37,294 nt of DNA from Aquamicrobium defluvii (lineage in GTDB: Bacteria; Pseudomonadota; Alphaproteobacteria; Rhizobiales; Rhizobiaceae), in contig NZ_SNZF01000034.1 of the NCBI RefSeq assembly GCF_004363725.1, positions 1 to 37,294 on the forward strand, given 5' to 3'. Made by a program: the position numbers and the translations under genes. The notes below the pieces were generated by a model. That model saw only the letters and a program-made list of their open reading frames with translations, searched no databases and was not told the origin of the DNA. Shown here in pieces: positions 14,934 to 23,024 of the stretch (position 1 is its first letter; the number at the start of each line of letters is the position of its first letter).

Positions 14934-15638
14934 TCAGTCGCGAAGGACCATGCGGTCGCCGCGCACGTCGAATCCGGATAGCGATCCGATGAAATTCATG
15001 CCGAGCAGGCTCTGGCGAAGCGCGCCGGGGGCGGCCACCAATACCGGCATGTTGCGGCGCGAGATGTTGCCGACGACGATTTCGTCCGCCCGCACGGCAG
15101 CGGCGCTGGCGGTGCCGTTCGCTGTCGAAACCCTGACCGTGTAGTTGAGGGACTGGGGATCGAAGCCGGCCGCGCGTGCATCTTCAGCGCTCAGGACCGT
15201 CGTTGTCGCGCCGGTATCGACTATTGCCTGCACCGGCGCGCCGTTGATCGCCATGCGCACCTCGAAATGGCCGCCGCGCCCCTTGTCCAAGGCAACTGTG
15301 GCGCGCCCATCCTCGGTGCCGAGCATGAGCGGGCTGCCGGGAATCAGGCCCGCCGTGACGCGGTTGCCGAAATCCTGCAACTCGTAGCGATACTGGTAGC
15401 CGGCCACCAGTGCCAGAACGATCAATGCCCACAGGCCGAAACTGCGGGCCATTTCACCGAAGCGATGGCCTGACCGCAGCAGTCCCGCACCGATGACCGC
15501 GGCGAGTACGCCAAGCCAGATCAGGCCGGCGAAGTCCTCGTTGAGGAAGCCGAGGGTCGTTCCCGATTCATGGTTGATCATCAGCAGTATCGCAGCGACA
15601 CCGATGACAGCCAGTATGATCCAGAGCGTGCGGCTCAT
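14934..15638 (-). CDS. Membrane-anchored retropepsin-like aspartic protease (TIGR02281 type)
   Basis: A 234-residue protein. Three hydrophobic segments at about 4-21, 37-53 and 69-84 anchor it in the inner membrane. The C-terminal half (from about 118) is a single retropepsin-like domain with the catalytic motif AIVDTGATTTVLS (Asp141) and the downstream LLGMNFIGSLSGF flap/loop region. One DTG per chain implies a homodimer. Related bacterial proteins are clan AA aspartic proteases; the substrate is unknown. ATG 15638 overlaps the DUF1289 stop by four bases (ATGA), so the two genes are translationally coupled. A longer frame to 15932 only reads through the DUF1289 gene. Confidence 0.85.
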   Translation of the reverse strand: MSRTLWIILAVIGVAAILLMINHESGTTLGFLNEDFAGLIWLGVLAAVIGAGLLRSGHRFGEMARSFGLWALIVLALVAGYQYRYELQDFGNRVTAGLIPGSPLMLGTEDGRATVALDKGRGGHFEVRMAINGAPVQAIVDTGATTTVLSAEDARAAGFDPQSLNYTVRVSTANGTASAAAVRADEIVVGNISRRNMPVLVAAPGALRQSLLGMNFIGSLSGFDVRGDRMVLRD

Positions 15639-15871
15639 CGCGAAGCCTCCGCGCGTTCGCGCGCCATGCGGGCGCGGCGGGTTTCGCGGCGAGGCTTGCG
15701 CTCTACGGTTTCGAGGCGGGCGGCGAGCTCGCTCATGATTTCCCGGCGCTGCTGCGAGCTCATGGAAATCCAGCCTGCTATCTCGTCGCGCGTGCGCCCG
15801 CAGCCGAAGCAGTATCCGGTTTTCAGGTCTATCGAACAGACGAGGATGCAGGGCGACTCGATTGCCGTCAT
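15635..15871 (-). CDS. DUF1289 small cysteine-rich protein
   Basis: A 78-residue protein with the DUF1289 pattern ESPCILVCSIDLKTGYCFGC then GRTRDEIAGW. Cys8, Cys12, Cys21 and Cys24 are arranged like a metal or Fe-S site, though this is not demonstrated. The C-terminus is very Arg-rich and may bind nucleic acid or the membrane; this is inference. ATG 15871 is chosen because AGGGA lies 7 bp upstream and the family begins just before SPC. It is the first gene of the three-gene minus-strand cluster, with 210 bp separating it from the divergent cobT. Confidence 0.85.
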   Translation of the reverse strand: MTAIESPCILVCSIDLKTGYCFGCGRTRDEIAGWISMSSQQRREIMSELAARLETVERKPRRETRRARMARERAEASR

Positions 15872-16081
15872 GATTGTTTCCCTGAACATCGGCCTGAAAG
15901 CGAAGCGTATTTCCTGCCCCATGCTCAAACAAAGAAGCGGGACCTTATCCCACATGGTGCACCCTTTGCCATGATGCAAGCTTTTCCGGAGCCGCCGGCT
16001 TTTGACGTTTTTGGCGAGAACGGTTGTCAGTGAGGCGCGGGGGAGCTATGCGGACGGCAGTTTTGCAAGGAGCCGGCGCAC

Positions 16082-17080
16082 ATGGTCAGCGCATTGCCGT
16101 TCGAAGATTTCCGCGTCCTTCTGGACAAGTTGCCGGAGCCGGATGAAAAGGTCGAAGCCGATATCCGCCGGGTGTTCGCAAGAGCCGCGCTGGCGCAGGG
16201 GCCGTTCGGTCTCATGGAAGACATCGCCGCGTGGTTTGCCGGCTGGACCGGCCGTGCCACCCCGCAGGTGTCGCGTCCGCTGGTGGCCATTTTCGCAGGC
16301 ACGCATGGTGTGGCGGCGCATGGAGTTTCACCGCGCCCGGTCACGGCGACCGCCGAAGCGGTGGAATTGTGCGCGGCTGGCGGCGCAGCCATCAATCAGG
16401 TGTGCCTGACCTACGATCTGGGGCTCAAGGTGTTCGACCTTGCGCTCGACCTGCCGACAGGCGACATCACCCGCGAGCCGGCGCTGGACGAACGCGGTTG
16501 CGCGGCGACCATGGCATTCGGCATGGAAGCCATTGCCGGCGGCGCGGACCTGCTTTGCCTCGGCGACATGGGCGTGGGCAATTCCACCGTGGCGGCGGCA
16601 CTTCTGGCGGCGCTGTTCGGAGGCGAGGGCCGGGACTGGGTCGGTCCTGGAAGCGGGGCGGACGAGGCGGCCGTGGCCCGTAAGGCGGCTATCGTCGATC
16701 AGGCTCTGGATTTTCACGGTCCGCATCTCGATGATCCGCTGGAGGCCCTGGCGCGCGTGGGCGGCCGCGAATTCGCGGCCATTGCCGGCGCCATTCTGGC
16801 TGCGCGCATGGAGCGCATCCCGGTTCTGATCGACGGGTTTCCGGCAACCGCAGCCGCTGCTGTCCTGCACAAGGTGAAACCCGGCGCGCTCGACCATTGC
16901 CTTCTGGCAAGCCTGTCGCCCGAACCCGGCCACCGGCGCGCTGCCGAGTTCATCGGCATGGAACCGGTTCTCGATCTCGGTATAGGTCACGGCGAGGGTG
17001 TTGGAGCGGCACTCGGTGCAGGGCTGGTGAAGGCTGCCGTGCAGATGGCTTCGGGCATGGCTGTGGCGCAGCGCGCCTGA
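16082..17080 (+). CDS. cobT: Nicotinate-nucleotide--dimethylbenzimidazole phosphoribosyltransferase
   Basis: Activates the lower ligand of cobalamin by transferring phosphoribose from nicotinate mononucleotide to 5,6-dimethylbenzimidazole, giving alpha-ribazole phosphate. It has 332 residues. Landmarks: FAGTHGVAAHGVSP, the CLGDMGVGNSTVAAALL substrate loop, LIDGFPATAAAAVL, and GHGEGVGAALG near the C-terminus with Glu305 as the expected catalytic base (GEGTGA in most homologues). This is the Salmonella-type CobT (CobU in the Pseudomonas denitrificans naming), not the cobaltochelatase subunit of the same name. AAGGAG lies at 16067-16072. No cobalamin riboswitch was recognised in the 210-bp leader and no other cob gene is adjacent. 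Convergent with the kinase gene after 15 bp. Confidence 0.93.
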   Translation: MVSALPFEDFRVLLDKLPEPDEKVEADIRRVFARAALAQGPFGLMEDIAAWFAGWTGRATPQVSRPLVAIFAGTHGVAAHGVSPRPVTATAEAVELCAAGGAAINQVCLTYDLGLKVFDLALDLPTGDITREPALDERGCAATMAFGMEAIAGGADLLCLGDMGVGNSTVAAALLAALFGGEGRDWVGPGSGADEAAVARKAAIVDQALDFHGPHLDDPLEALARVGGREFAAIAGAILAARMERIPVLIDGFPATAAAAVLHKVKPGALDHCLLASLSPEPGHRRAAEFIGMEPVLDLGIGHGEGVGAALGAGLVKAAVQMASGMAVAQRA

Positions 17081-17095
17081 CGCTGGCGCCGGACC

Positions 17096-18616
17096 TCACC
17101 AGCCTGCGTTGGCGGCGATCCTGGTCGGCAGGGCCGGGAGTTCTTCCATGACGCGTGACGGCGGAAAGATGACGATCGCCTCCGTGCCTTCGCGCAGCTG
17201 CGAATGGAGTTCGAACTCGCCGCCATGCATGGCGACGAGGCCCTGCACGATAGGCAGGCCAAGACCCGTTCCCTGTTCCGCGTTCTTTATGGCAATCGCG
17301 CCCTGACCGAATGCGGCGAGGACGACCGGTATCTCGTCCTGCGGAATGCCGGGGCCGTTGTCCTTCACCGAGATGTACTGACCGCCCCCGGCCGTCCAGC
17401 CGACCCGTACGCGGATTTCGCCACCGGTGGGCGTGAACTTGATGGCGTTCGAAAGCAGGTTGAGCAGGATCTGGCGGATAGCGCGCTCGTCTGCGAACAG
17501 GCGCGGCAGCGTCGGCTCGAATTGCTGGACGATGCGGATGCCCTTGTTGCGCGCCCGAAGCTCCATCATGTGGCAGCTGTCTTCGGCGAGCAGGGCCAGT
17601 TCCACCGGCTCTTCCTGAAGCTGGTAGCGGCCAGCCTCGATGCGCGACAGATCGAGGATTTCGTTGATGAGATTAAGCAGATGCTGGCCGGACTGATGGA
17701 TGTCGCCGGCATAATCCTTGTAGGTCTCGTTGCCGACCGGCCCCAGAACCTCGTTGGCCATTACCTCCGAGAAGCCGAGGATGGCGTTCAGCGGCGTGCG
17801 CAACTCGTGGCTCATGGATGCGAGGAAGCGCGACTTGGCCAGATTGGCCTCCTCGGCGCGGTGGCGGGCTTCGTCCGACATGGCCTTGGCGGTTTCCAAC
17901 TCGGCGATCAGCGCATCCTTTTCGGAACGGAAGGAAAGCAGCATCACCGACGAGCGGTTGAGGTGGCGTGCGACATAGGAAAGGAAGGGCAGGGCGACGG
18001 CCAGAAGCGCCAGCATCATCATATCGATGGGAGCCATCGGCCATTTGGAAGCATAAGCGTAGGCTATTACGGGCAGGGCGAAAGTCGCGAGCAGCGCTCC
18101 GCTGAGCGACGAGGTCATGATGGCTGTGGCGGCCATGGCAAGCAAGAGCGTGACCGCCTTCACGACATGGAACTGGTCCACGGCGCAGGCCGTGCAGCCC
18201 AGCAGGGCAAAATGAGCCCAGCCCAGGCCGGAAAGCGCGTGTGCAAACAGGAATTCCCGGCGGGCCGAGCCGGGTTTGATCAGGGCGGCATCGGTCTTGT
18301 CGATGCGCTGTGCAACGACCAGCAGCACGGCGTTGAGAAGCAGAGCCACGCCGCCCCACACCAGCATCTGGCTGCCCATGCCGGCGGTGGTTCCGGCAAT
18401 GGTGACGACCAGTATCAGCCCGGGAAGGAAAAGGGCGCCGCCCACCATGGCACGGGCGTGCAGTTTCAGCATCTCGCGGTCGAAATCGGGATTGCCGGCC
18501 TGTTGCGCCAGACGGTCGCGGGTCTTGCGCACAGCGCGCGCCACATCGCTGTTGCGATGCGGTTGGCGGCGGTCCACAATATTCTTGTCCGCTGTGGTTG
18601 AGCGTTGCAACGGCAT
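17096..18616 (-). CDS. Membrane sensor histidine kinase, PdhS/DivJ-PleC-like
   Basis: A 506-residue kinase. The N-terminal third (about 58-216) has around six hydrophobic segments with short loops and no large periplasmic domain. A short helix follows, then HisKA with SRFLASMSHELRTPLNAILG (His270), then HATPase with N-box LLNLLSNAIKFTPTGG, G1 DNGPGIP and G2 GTGLGLPIVQGLVAMHGG. The sequence around the phosphorylated His, with NAILGFSEVM and a following GPVGN segment, resembles the alphaproteobacterial PdhS family that acts on DivK/PleD-type receivers. No response regulator is adjacent, so the partner is unknown. ATG 18616 is taken; an in-frame TTG at 18628 is possible. Convergent with cobT. 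Confidence 0.85.
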   Translation of the reverse strand: MPLQRSTTADKNIVDRRQPHRNSDVARAVRKTRDRLAQQAGNPDFDREMLKLHARAMVGGALFLPGLILVVTIAGTTAGMGSQMLVWGGVALLLNAVLLVVAQRIDKTDAALIKPGSARREFLFAHALSGLGWAHFALLGCTACAVDQFHVVKAVTLLLAMAATAIMTSSLSGALLATFALPVIAYAYASKWPMAPIDMMMLALLAVALPFLSYVARHLNRSSVMLLSFRSEKDALIAELETAKAMSDEARHRAEEANLAKSRFLASMSHELRTPLNAILGFSEVMANEVLGPVGNETYKDYAGDIHQSGQHLLNLINEILDLSRIEAGRYQLQEEPVELALLAEDSCHMMELRARNKGIRIVQQFEPTLPRLFADERAIRQILLNLLSNAIKFTPTGGEIRVRVGWTAGGGQYISVKDNGPGIPQDEIPVVLAAFGQGAIAIKNAEQGTGLGLPIVQGLVAMHGGEFELHSQLREGTEAIVIFPPSRVMEELPALPTRIAANAGW

Positions 18617-18691
18617 GAAAGGGTTCAATCTATGCGGCCAGCATGTTCCTCCGACACGCTACGACCGAATGCTTAAGACTTTGTTTGCCAT

Positions 18692-19309
18692 ATGAGCAGA
18701 TCGCGTCCGCGTACCGGAAACCGCTATCGCGGCCAGCGCCGCCGGAATCCGGCAAGGCGGTGGCTGGACTATGGTCTCACCATCTTGCTGTTTGCGGTGC
18801 TGGCATTCCTTGTCGCGCGACTCGATCAGGCGAATATGCGAACCGAGCACGGTGCCGCGAAGATCGTCGACGGCGATTCCATCGAGCTCGACGGCCAGCG
18901 CATACGCCTGCGGGGCATCGATGCGCCCGAATACCGCCAGAACTGCACCCGTGACGGGCGCGAATACCCATGCGGACGGCAATCGCGAGAGGCCCTGCTC
19001 GAACTTACCCGGAACAAGACCGTGGCCTGCAACTGGTGGCGAACCGACCAGTATGGACGTCTGCTTGCCGATTGCACGGCTGACGAGATGGATATCAACC
19101 GGGAGCAGGTGGCGCAGGGATGGGCCGTCGCCTACGGAGATTTCGAACGTGAGGAGGCCGCCGCCCGCGCGGCCGGGCGCGGCATGTGGGCCGGCGAGTT
19201 CGAGCGCCCGCGCCAGTGGCGCGACCGGCAGGGCGGGCAGCCGGAGCCCGAACATGATGCGCTCGCGGCAATCGGCGACTGGCTGCGGCAGTTGCTTCGT
19301 TTCCGGTGA
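18692..19309 (+). CDS. Thermonuclease (SNase)-like protein with N-terminal membrane anchor
   Basis: A 205-residue protein. A very basic N-terminus (residues 1-23) precedes one hydrophobic helix (about 28-44), so the SNase domain probably sits in the periplasm, anchored. The domain has KIVDGDSIEL, RIRLRGIDAPEYRQNC, the DQYGRLLADC strand with the catalytic-type Arg, and AYGDFEREEAAARAAGRGMW. Cys residues in RQNC, YPCG, VACN and ADC could pair in the periplasm. The first of three same-strand genes: nuclease, GST and UDG-like protein, with gaps of 44 and 14 bp. The start is ATG 18692; no strong ribosome-binding site is seen. Confidence 0.88.
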   Translation: MSRSRPRTGNRYRGQRRRNPARRWLDYGLTILLFAVLAFLVARLDQANMRTEHGAAKIVDGDSIELDGQRIRLRGIDAPEYRQNCTRDGREYPCGRQSREALLELTRNKTVACNWWRTDQYGRLLADCTADEMDINREQVAQGWAVAYGDFEREEAAARAAGRGMWAGEFERPRQWRDRQGGQPEPEHDALAAIGDWLRQLLRFR

Positions 19310-19353
19310 GCGCGGCCCTATATTCCATTCATGTCTGTGGCAGGGAGAAGCCG

Positions 19354-19965
19354 ATGAAGTTGTACGATGGAGGAAAAGCGCCCAATCCGCGCCGCGTCCG
19401 TGTTTTTCTTGCCGAGAAGGGCATCGAGGTGCCTTTCGTGCCGGTCGATATGGCGGCGATGGGGCACCGCTCCGAGGAGATACGTTCGCTCAATCCCTTG
19501 CAGCGCCTGCCGGTTCTCGAACTGGACGACGGAACGGTCCTTTCCGAAACCGTTGCCATCTGTCGCTATTTCGAGGAGATTCATCCGGCTCCGCCATTGT
19601 TCGGGGAAGGGGCGCTGGGCAAGGCTCTGGTGGAGATGTGGCAGCGGCGCATGGAACTGGAGCTGTTCATGCGCGTGGCTCATGCGTTCCGTCACCTTCA
19701 CCCGGCTATGAAGGACTGGGAGGTGCCGCAGATTCCCGAATGGGGTGAGGCCAACAAGCCGAAGGTGATCGACTTCCTGCATTTTCTTGACGGTGAACTG
19801 GCCGGCCGGGAGTTCATCGCCGGCGATGCCCACTCGATTGCCGATATCACCGGGCTGGTCGCCGTCGATTTCATGAAGCCTGCCCGGATCGAGCTTCCGC
19901 AGGAACTCACCCATGTGCGCAGGTGGCATCAGGCGATGAAGGCGCGCCCGAGCGCGGCGGCCTGA
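19354..19965 (+). CDS. Glutathione S-transferase family protein
   Basis: A 203-residue cytosolic GST. The N-terminal thioredoxin-like domain has KLYDGGKAPNPRRVRVFLAE, NPLQRLPVLELDDGTVLSET (the cis-Pro and the Ser-Glu-Thr glutathione contact) and AICRYFEE. The C-terminal helical domain includes the N-capping motif SIADITGLVAVDF. No Cys or Ser stands in the usual catalytic place near residue 9, so the catalytic residue is unclear. The ATG at 19354 is preferred because CAGGGAGAAG lies right before it; the frame is open further upstream to 19306. The middle gene of the nuclease-GST-UDG tandem. Confidence 0.88.
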   Translation: MKLYDGGKAPNPRRVRVFLAEKGIEVPFVPVDMAAMGHRSEEIRSLNPLQRLPVLELDDGTVLSETVAICRYFEEIHPAPPLFGEGALGKALVEMWQRRMELELFMRVAHAFRHLHPAMKDWEVPQIPEWGEANKPKVIDFLHFLDGELAGREFIAGDAHSIADITGLVAVDFMKPARIELPQELTHVRRWHQAMKARPSAAA

Positions 19966-19979
19966 CCCTGGTTTCCAAG

Positions 19980-20612
19980 ATGCGCCAGCCGGAACCGCAC
20001 GATGCCCTGGCGCTTTTGACGCGCGAGGTGCGGGCCTGCCGTATCTGCGTGGAACAGCCGATAGGGCGTCCCCTGCCGCACGAGCCGCGACCGGTGCTGG
20101 TGCCGTCCGATACGGCGCGCATCCTTATTGCCAGTCAGGCCCCCGGCACGAAGGTGCATCTGAGCGGCGTGCCCTTCACCGATGCTTCCGGCGACCGGTT
20201 GCGCTCCTGGCTTGGTGTCACCAGCTCCGAATTCTACGATCCGGCAAAATTCGCCATCGTGCCGATGGGCTTCTGCTTCCCGGGCCAGGACGCCAAGGGC
20301 GGCGACCTGCCGCCGCGGCGGGAATGCGCGCCGGCATGGCGCCGGCAACTGATGGACCTGATGCCGCAGATCGATCTGATCCTGACCATCGGCATCTATG
20401 CGCAGAACTGGCATATGGGTGTTCTGCGCAAGGCGTCCCTGACCGAGACGGTGAGGGACTGGCGTGCTGTCTGGCAGGCCGAAGGCAGGGTCAAGGTGCT
20501 GCCGCTTCCGCATCCTTCCTGGAGGAATACGGGCTGGCTGAAAAAGAATCCCTGGTTCGAAATGGAATTGCTGCCTTTCCTTCGTGCGGAAATCCGCAAT
20601 CGGCTAAGGTGA
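19980..20612 (+). CDS. Uracil-DNA glycosylase superfamily protein, Fe-S type
   Basis: A 210-residue protein with the UDG-superfamily layout. Four Cys at 20, 23, 99 and 116 (C-x2-C, then two Cys separated by 16 residues) match the 4Fe-4S ligands of family 4-type enzymes. Motif A reads ASQAPGTKVHLSGVPFTDAS, where typical family 4 members have GEAPG. Motif B is PLPHPSWRNTGWL with His178. A base-excision repair role is plausible, but the changed motif A means activity on uracil should not be assumed. The ATG at 19980 is chosen as a compact start 14 bp after the GST stop; the open frame extends upstream into GST without support. Confidence 0.8.
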   Translation: MRQPEPHDALALLTREVRACRICVEQPIGRPLPHEPRPVLVPSDTARILIASQAPGTKVHLSGVPFTDASGDRLRSWLGVTSSEFYDPAKFAIVPMGFCFPGQDAKGGDLPPRRECAPAWRRQLMDLMPQIDLILTIGIYAQNWHMGVLRKASLTETVRDWRAVWQAEGRVKVLPLPHPSWRNTGWLKKNPWFEMELLPFLRAEIRNRLR

Positions 20613-20719
20613 GGTTTTGAGAATTTATCACTCGCAATTCGGTTTTTGATCGGAATTTTTTTCTTGTTTGGTGCTTTTTTTTATCTGAAAATTGGACAGG
20701 TTTTCTACAAGGAGCGCTC

Positions 20720-21211
20720 ATGGACCGCCTCGACCGAAAAATTTTGCGCCTCTTGCAGGAGGATGCCACCCTGGCCGTGGCCGATGTCGCAAAGAAGGTG
20801 GGGCTGTCGACCACCCCGTGCTGGCGGCGTATCCAGAAACTGGAGGAGGAGGGCGTCATCAGGCGCCGCGTGGCGCTCCTCGATCCGATGAGGATCAACG
20901 TTCGCGTCAACGTGTTCGTATCGATCCGCACCAATTCGCATAGCCATGAATGGCTGCGGCGTTTTTCCGAGGTGATCCAGGAATTTCCGGAAGTGGTCGA
21001 GTTCTACCGCATGAGCGGCGATGTCGACTATCTGCTGCGCGTGGTGGTGCCCGACATTGCCGCCTATGACGCCTTCTACAAGCGCCTGATCGCCAAGATC
21101 GAAATCCGCGACGTATCGTCCGCCTTCGCCATGGAGCAGATCAAGAACACCACCGAACTGCCTCTGGACTACATGGTTCTCGACAAGGAATCCGGCGCCA
21201 ACGCTGCCTGA
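20720..21211 (+). CDS. Lrp/AsnC family transcriptional regulator
   Basis: A 163-residue regulator. The N-terminal helix-turn-helix has MDRLDRKILRLLQEDATLAV, DVAKKVGLSTTPCWRRIQKL and EEEGVIRRRVALLD. A RAM ligand-binding/oligomerisation domain follows, with VEFYRMSGDVDYLLRVVVPD and the final AMEQIKNTTELPL. The family senses amino acids and usually controls itself and nearby transport or catabolic genes; the effector is unknown here. AAGGAG precedes ATG. The 107-bp upstream gap is strikingly T-rich (several runs of 7-8 T), typical of bent Lrp-type operator DNA, which suggests autoregulation. Convergent with the secreted-protein gene. Confidence 0.93.
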   Translation: MDRLDRKILRLLQEDATLAVADVAKKVGLSTTPCWRRIQKLEEEGVIRRRVALLDPMRINVRVNVFVSIRTNSHSHEWLRRFSEVIQEFPEVVEFYRMSGDVDYLLRVVVPDIAAYDAFYKRLIAKIEIRDVSSAFAMEQIKNTTELPLDYMVLDKESGANAA

Positions 21212-21231
21212 TCCGTCTTCCCGCAAGCCTG

Positions 21232-21786
21232 TCAGTTCTTGGCGAGCCTGCCCACCGGCGCGCCATCGACACGCTTGAGGTTCATGCCGATCACCGGCAC
21301 GACCTGCTTGTCGACCTTCACGGAAACCGTCACGATCATGGAATCGTCATCGGGGATGCGTGCCTGCATCACACCGTTAAGCTGCTTGCGGTTGATGGCG
21401 AAGACGACCTTGCGCGGGTCCACCACGTTGCCGGCCACGATGTCGAGTCCTTCACCGGAAGAGCCGCCCATGAAGGAGCCCTTGTAGCCGCTGCGGCCCT
21501 TGTATTCGACTGTCGCGGTCATCGGCTGGGTGAACACGCCAACGCGGCAGGAGCCGTCGAGCGTCATGCCGGCCTTCACTTCAGGCGTCGATCCGGTGAA
21601 GGAGCAGGTGAACTTGGTGCCCTTGTATTTGCCGGCCACGATCTCGCCGGGGCCGATCCATTTGCCTTCGACAGTCTGGAAGAACTGCTTGTCGCGCTCG
21701 CCGGCCGAAGCGGTTGCCGGAAGGATTGCGGTTGCCGAGAGGGCCATCGCCAGCGGCAGCATGGAAGACACGATCACGCTTTTCAT
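21232..21786 (-). CDS. Secreted hypothetical protein
   Basis: A 184-residue protein with a clear signal peptide (MKSVIVSSMLPLAMALSATA, cleavage after ASA near residue 28). The mature part is beta-rich and starts with QFFQTVEGKWIGPGEIVAGK. It contains two Cys (FTCSFTGS and GSCRVG) that could pair in the periplasm. I do not recognise a characterised family, though the W-x-GPGEIVAGKYKG pattern looks conserved-domain-like. The start at 21786 has no clear ribosome-binding site; an in-frame ATG at 21834 would add a non-signal-like extension. A TTAACCAT box lies about 60 bp upstream on the gene's own strand. Confidence 0.75.
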   Translation of the reverse strand: MKSVIVSSMLPLAMALSATAILPATASAGERDKQFFQTVEGKWIGPGEIVAGKYKGTKFTCSFTGSTPEVKAGMTLDGSCRVGVFTQPMTATVEYKGRSGYKGSFMGGSSGEGLDIVAGNVVDPRKVVFAINRKQLNGVMQARIPDDDSMIVTVSVKVDKQVVPVIGMNLKRVDGAPVGRLAKN

Positions 21787-21842
21787 CGAGGATACCCGGC
21801 AACAAAATACTGAGAGGAACCTTGCCCGAACCATGAACAAGA

Positions 21843-21850
21843 ATGGTTAA
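21843..21850 (-). promoter_or_regulatory. CtrA-type half site (TTAACCAT)
   Basis: Plus strand ATGGTTAA, i.e. TTAACCAT on the minus strand, 57-64 bp upstream of the secreted-protein start at 21786. It matches the half-site consensus bound by the cell-cycle regulator CtrA. A single 8-mer can occur by chance. Confidence 0.4.
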
Positions 21851-21914
21851 CGGTTCCTCACCATATGCCGGACAAATCGACTTTTCGCCACCTTCAGTCG
21901 CGTCACAAAGTGTA

Positions 21915-23024
21915 TCAGCCCTGCGCTTCTTCCTGGGTTTTTGCCCGGGTTTCCTTGCTGGCAAAGGAGGTCAGGGCCGAGAGGAAATCGCCCATGCCGG
22001 GTCTTTTAAGCGCCTGGAACGGCAGTGGACGCGTGGTATCCATGGCCGCAAGGCCAATGCGCGCGGTGAGCATGCCGTTGACGACGCCTTCCCCCAGCTT
22101 GGCGGACAGCCGGGCGGCGAGCCCATGGCCAAGTATCTGCTGTACGAAACCGTCTCCAAGGGCGATCGAGCCGGTTATGGCCAGATGGGCAAGGACGCCG
22201 CGCGCCAGCCGGAAGAAGCCCAGCGTGCCCGGCCGCCCTCCATACAACTCCGAAAGCCGGCGGATGAGACGCGCCGATTCGAAGGCGACATAGGCGATGT
22301 CGACAATGGCGCGCGGGCTCACGGCGGTGACGAGCGAGACGCGCTTGGCGGCATCGAGCACCATGATCCTGGCGCGGGCGTCGAGGGGGGCGAGGATTTC
22401 GGTTTCGGCCAGCCGCACGAGGTCCGCGCCGTCGATGACATCGCCCCGCAATTCCTCCAGCGCCCTGCGGCCGGCCGCTGTTTCCGGCCTGGAGGCCACG
22501 AAGGCAGAAAGCTCATCCACGACAGCGCGTGCAGCCTTGGGATCGTTGCGGGCAAGCGCATCCAGCGCGCGCTTTTGCATCTTCTCCACCTCGGCAAGGC
22601 GGGCGATGGCCCGGAATTCGCGGGCGAGCACGACGAGCAGGGCAATCGCGCCGATTGCGGCCGCACCGGCGGCCAGCCAGCCAAGCCATGGCGTGCGCTC
22701 GAAGAGGGAGCGGACGAGATTGTCTATCCACAGGCCGATCCCCAGCGAAACGAGGATTCCTGCAGCGCCGAGCAGAATGCGCGAGGCCAAAGAGCGCTTG
22801 CGCGGCGCGGACGCCGGCGGTGGCACGGCCTCCGCAATGTCCGGAAGATCGAAGATGTCCTCCTCGACGGGCACGGCGACCGCCATTTCGACCGGGGCGG
22901 CGCGCGGCTTGCGCGGAACGGCTGCTTCCGGGGCTGGCCGCCCCTGTTCCTTGTCGTTTCCGGCGGCCTTTACTGCCTCAGGCGAGATGGGGAAGGCCGA
23001 TGGCCTGCGTGGTGCGCTGCTCAT
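21915..23024 (-). CDS. ycjF: YcjF-like inner-membrane protein
   Basis: A 369-residue protein. It has a long Pro/Ala-rich cytoplasmic N-terminus (1-78), two membrane helices (about 82-105 and 112-135), then a helical cytoplasmic domain containing RLAEVEKMQKRALDALARND and ITGSIALGDGFVQQILGHGL, the TIGR01620/DUF697 pattern. In enterobacteria ycjF follows ycjX in the phage-shock (Psp) regulon. Here ycjX lies just upstream and the ATG at 23024 overlaps its stop by four bases. The function is not established; a membrane partner for the YcjX GTPase is the usual inference. Confidence 0.88.
   Translation of the reverse strand: MSSAPRRPSAFPISPEAVKAAGNDKEQGRPAPEAAVPRKPRAAPVEMAVAVPVEEDIFDLPDIAEAVPPPASAPRKRSLASRILLGAAGILVSLGIGLWIDNLVRSLFERTPWLGWLAAGAAAIGAIALLVVLAREFRAIARLAEVEKMQKRALDALARNDPKAARAVVDELSAFVASRPETAAGRRALEELRGDVIDGADLVRLAETEILAPLDARARIMVLDAAKRVSLVTAVSPRAIVDIAYVAFESARLIRRLSELYGGRPGTLGFFRLARGVLAHLAITGSIALGDGFVQQILGHGLAARLSAKLGEGVVNGMLTARIGLAAMDTTRPLPFQALKRPGMGDFLSALTSFASKETRAKTQEEAQG

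Noticed and set aside
15872..16081. Possible cobalamin riboswitch upstream of cobT
   Set aside because: No B12-box-like sequence or matching stem layout was recognised in the 210 bp.
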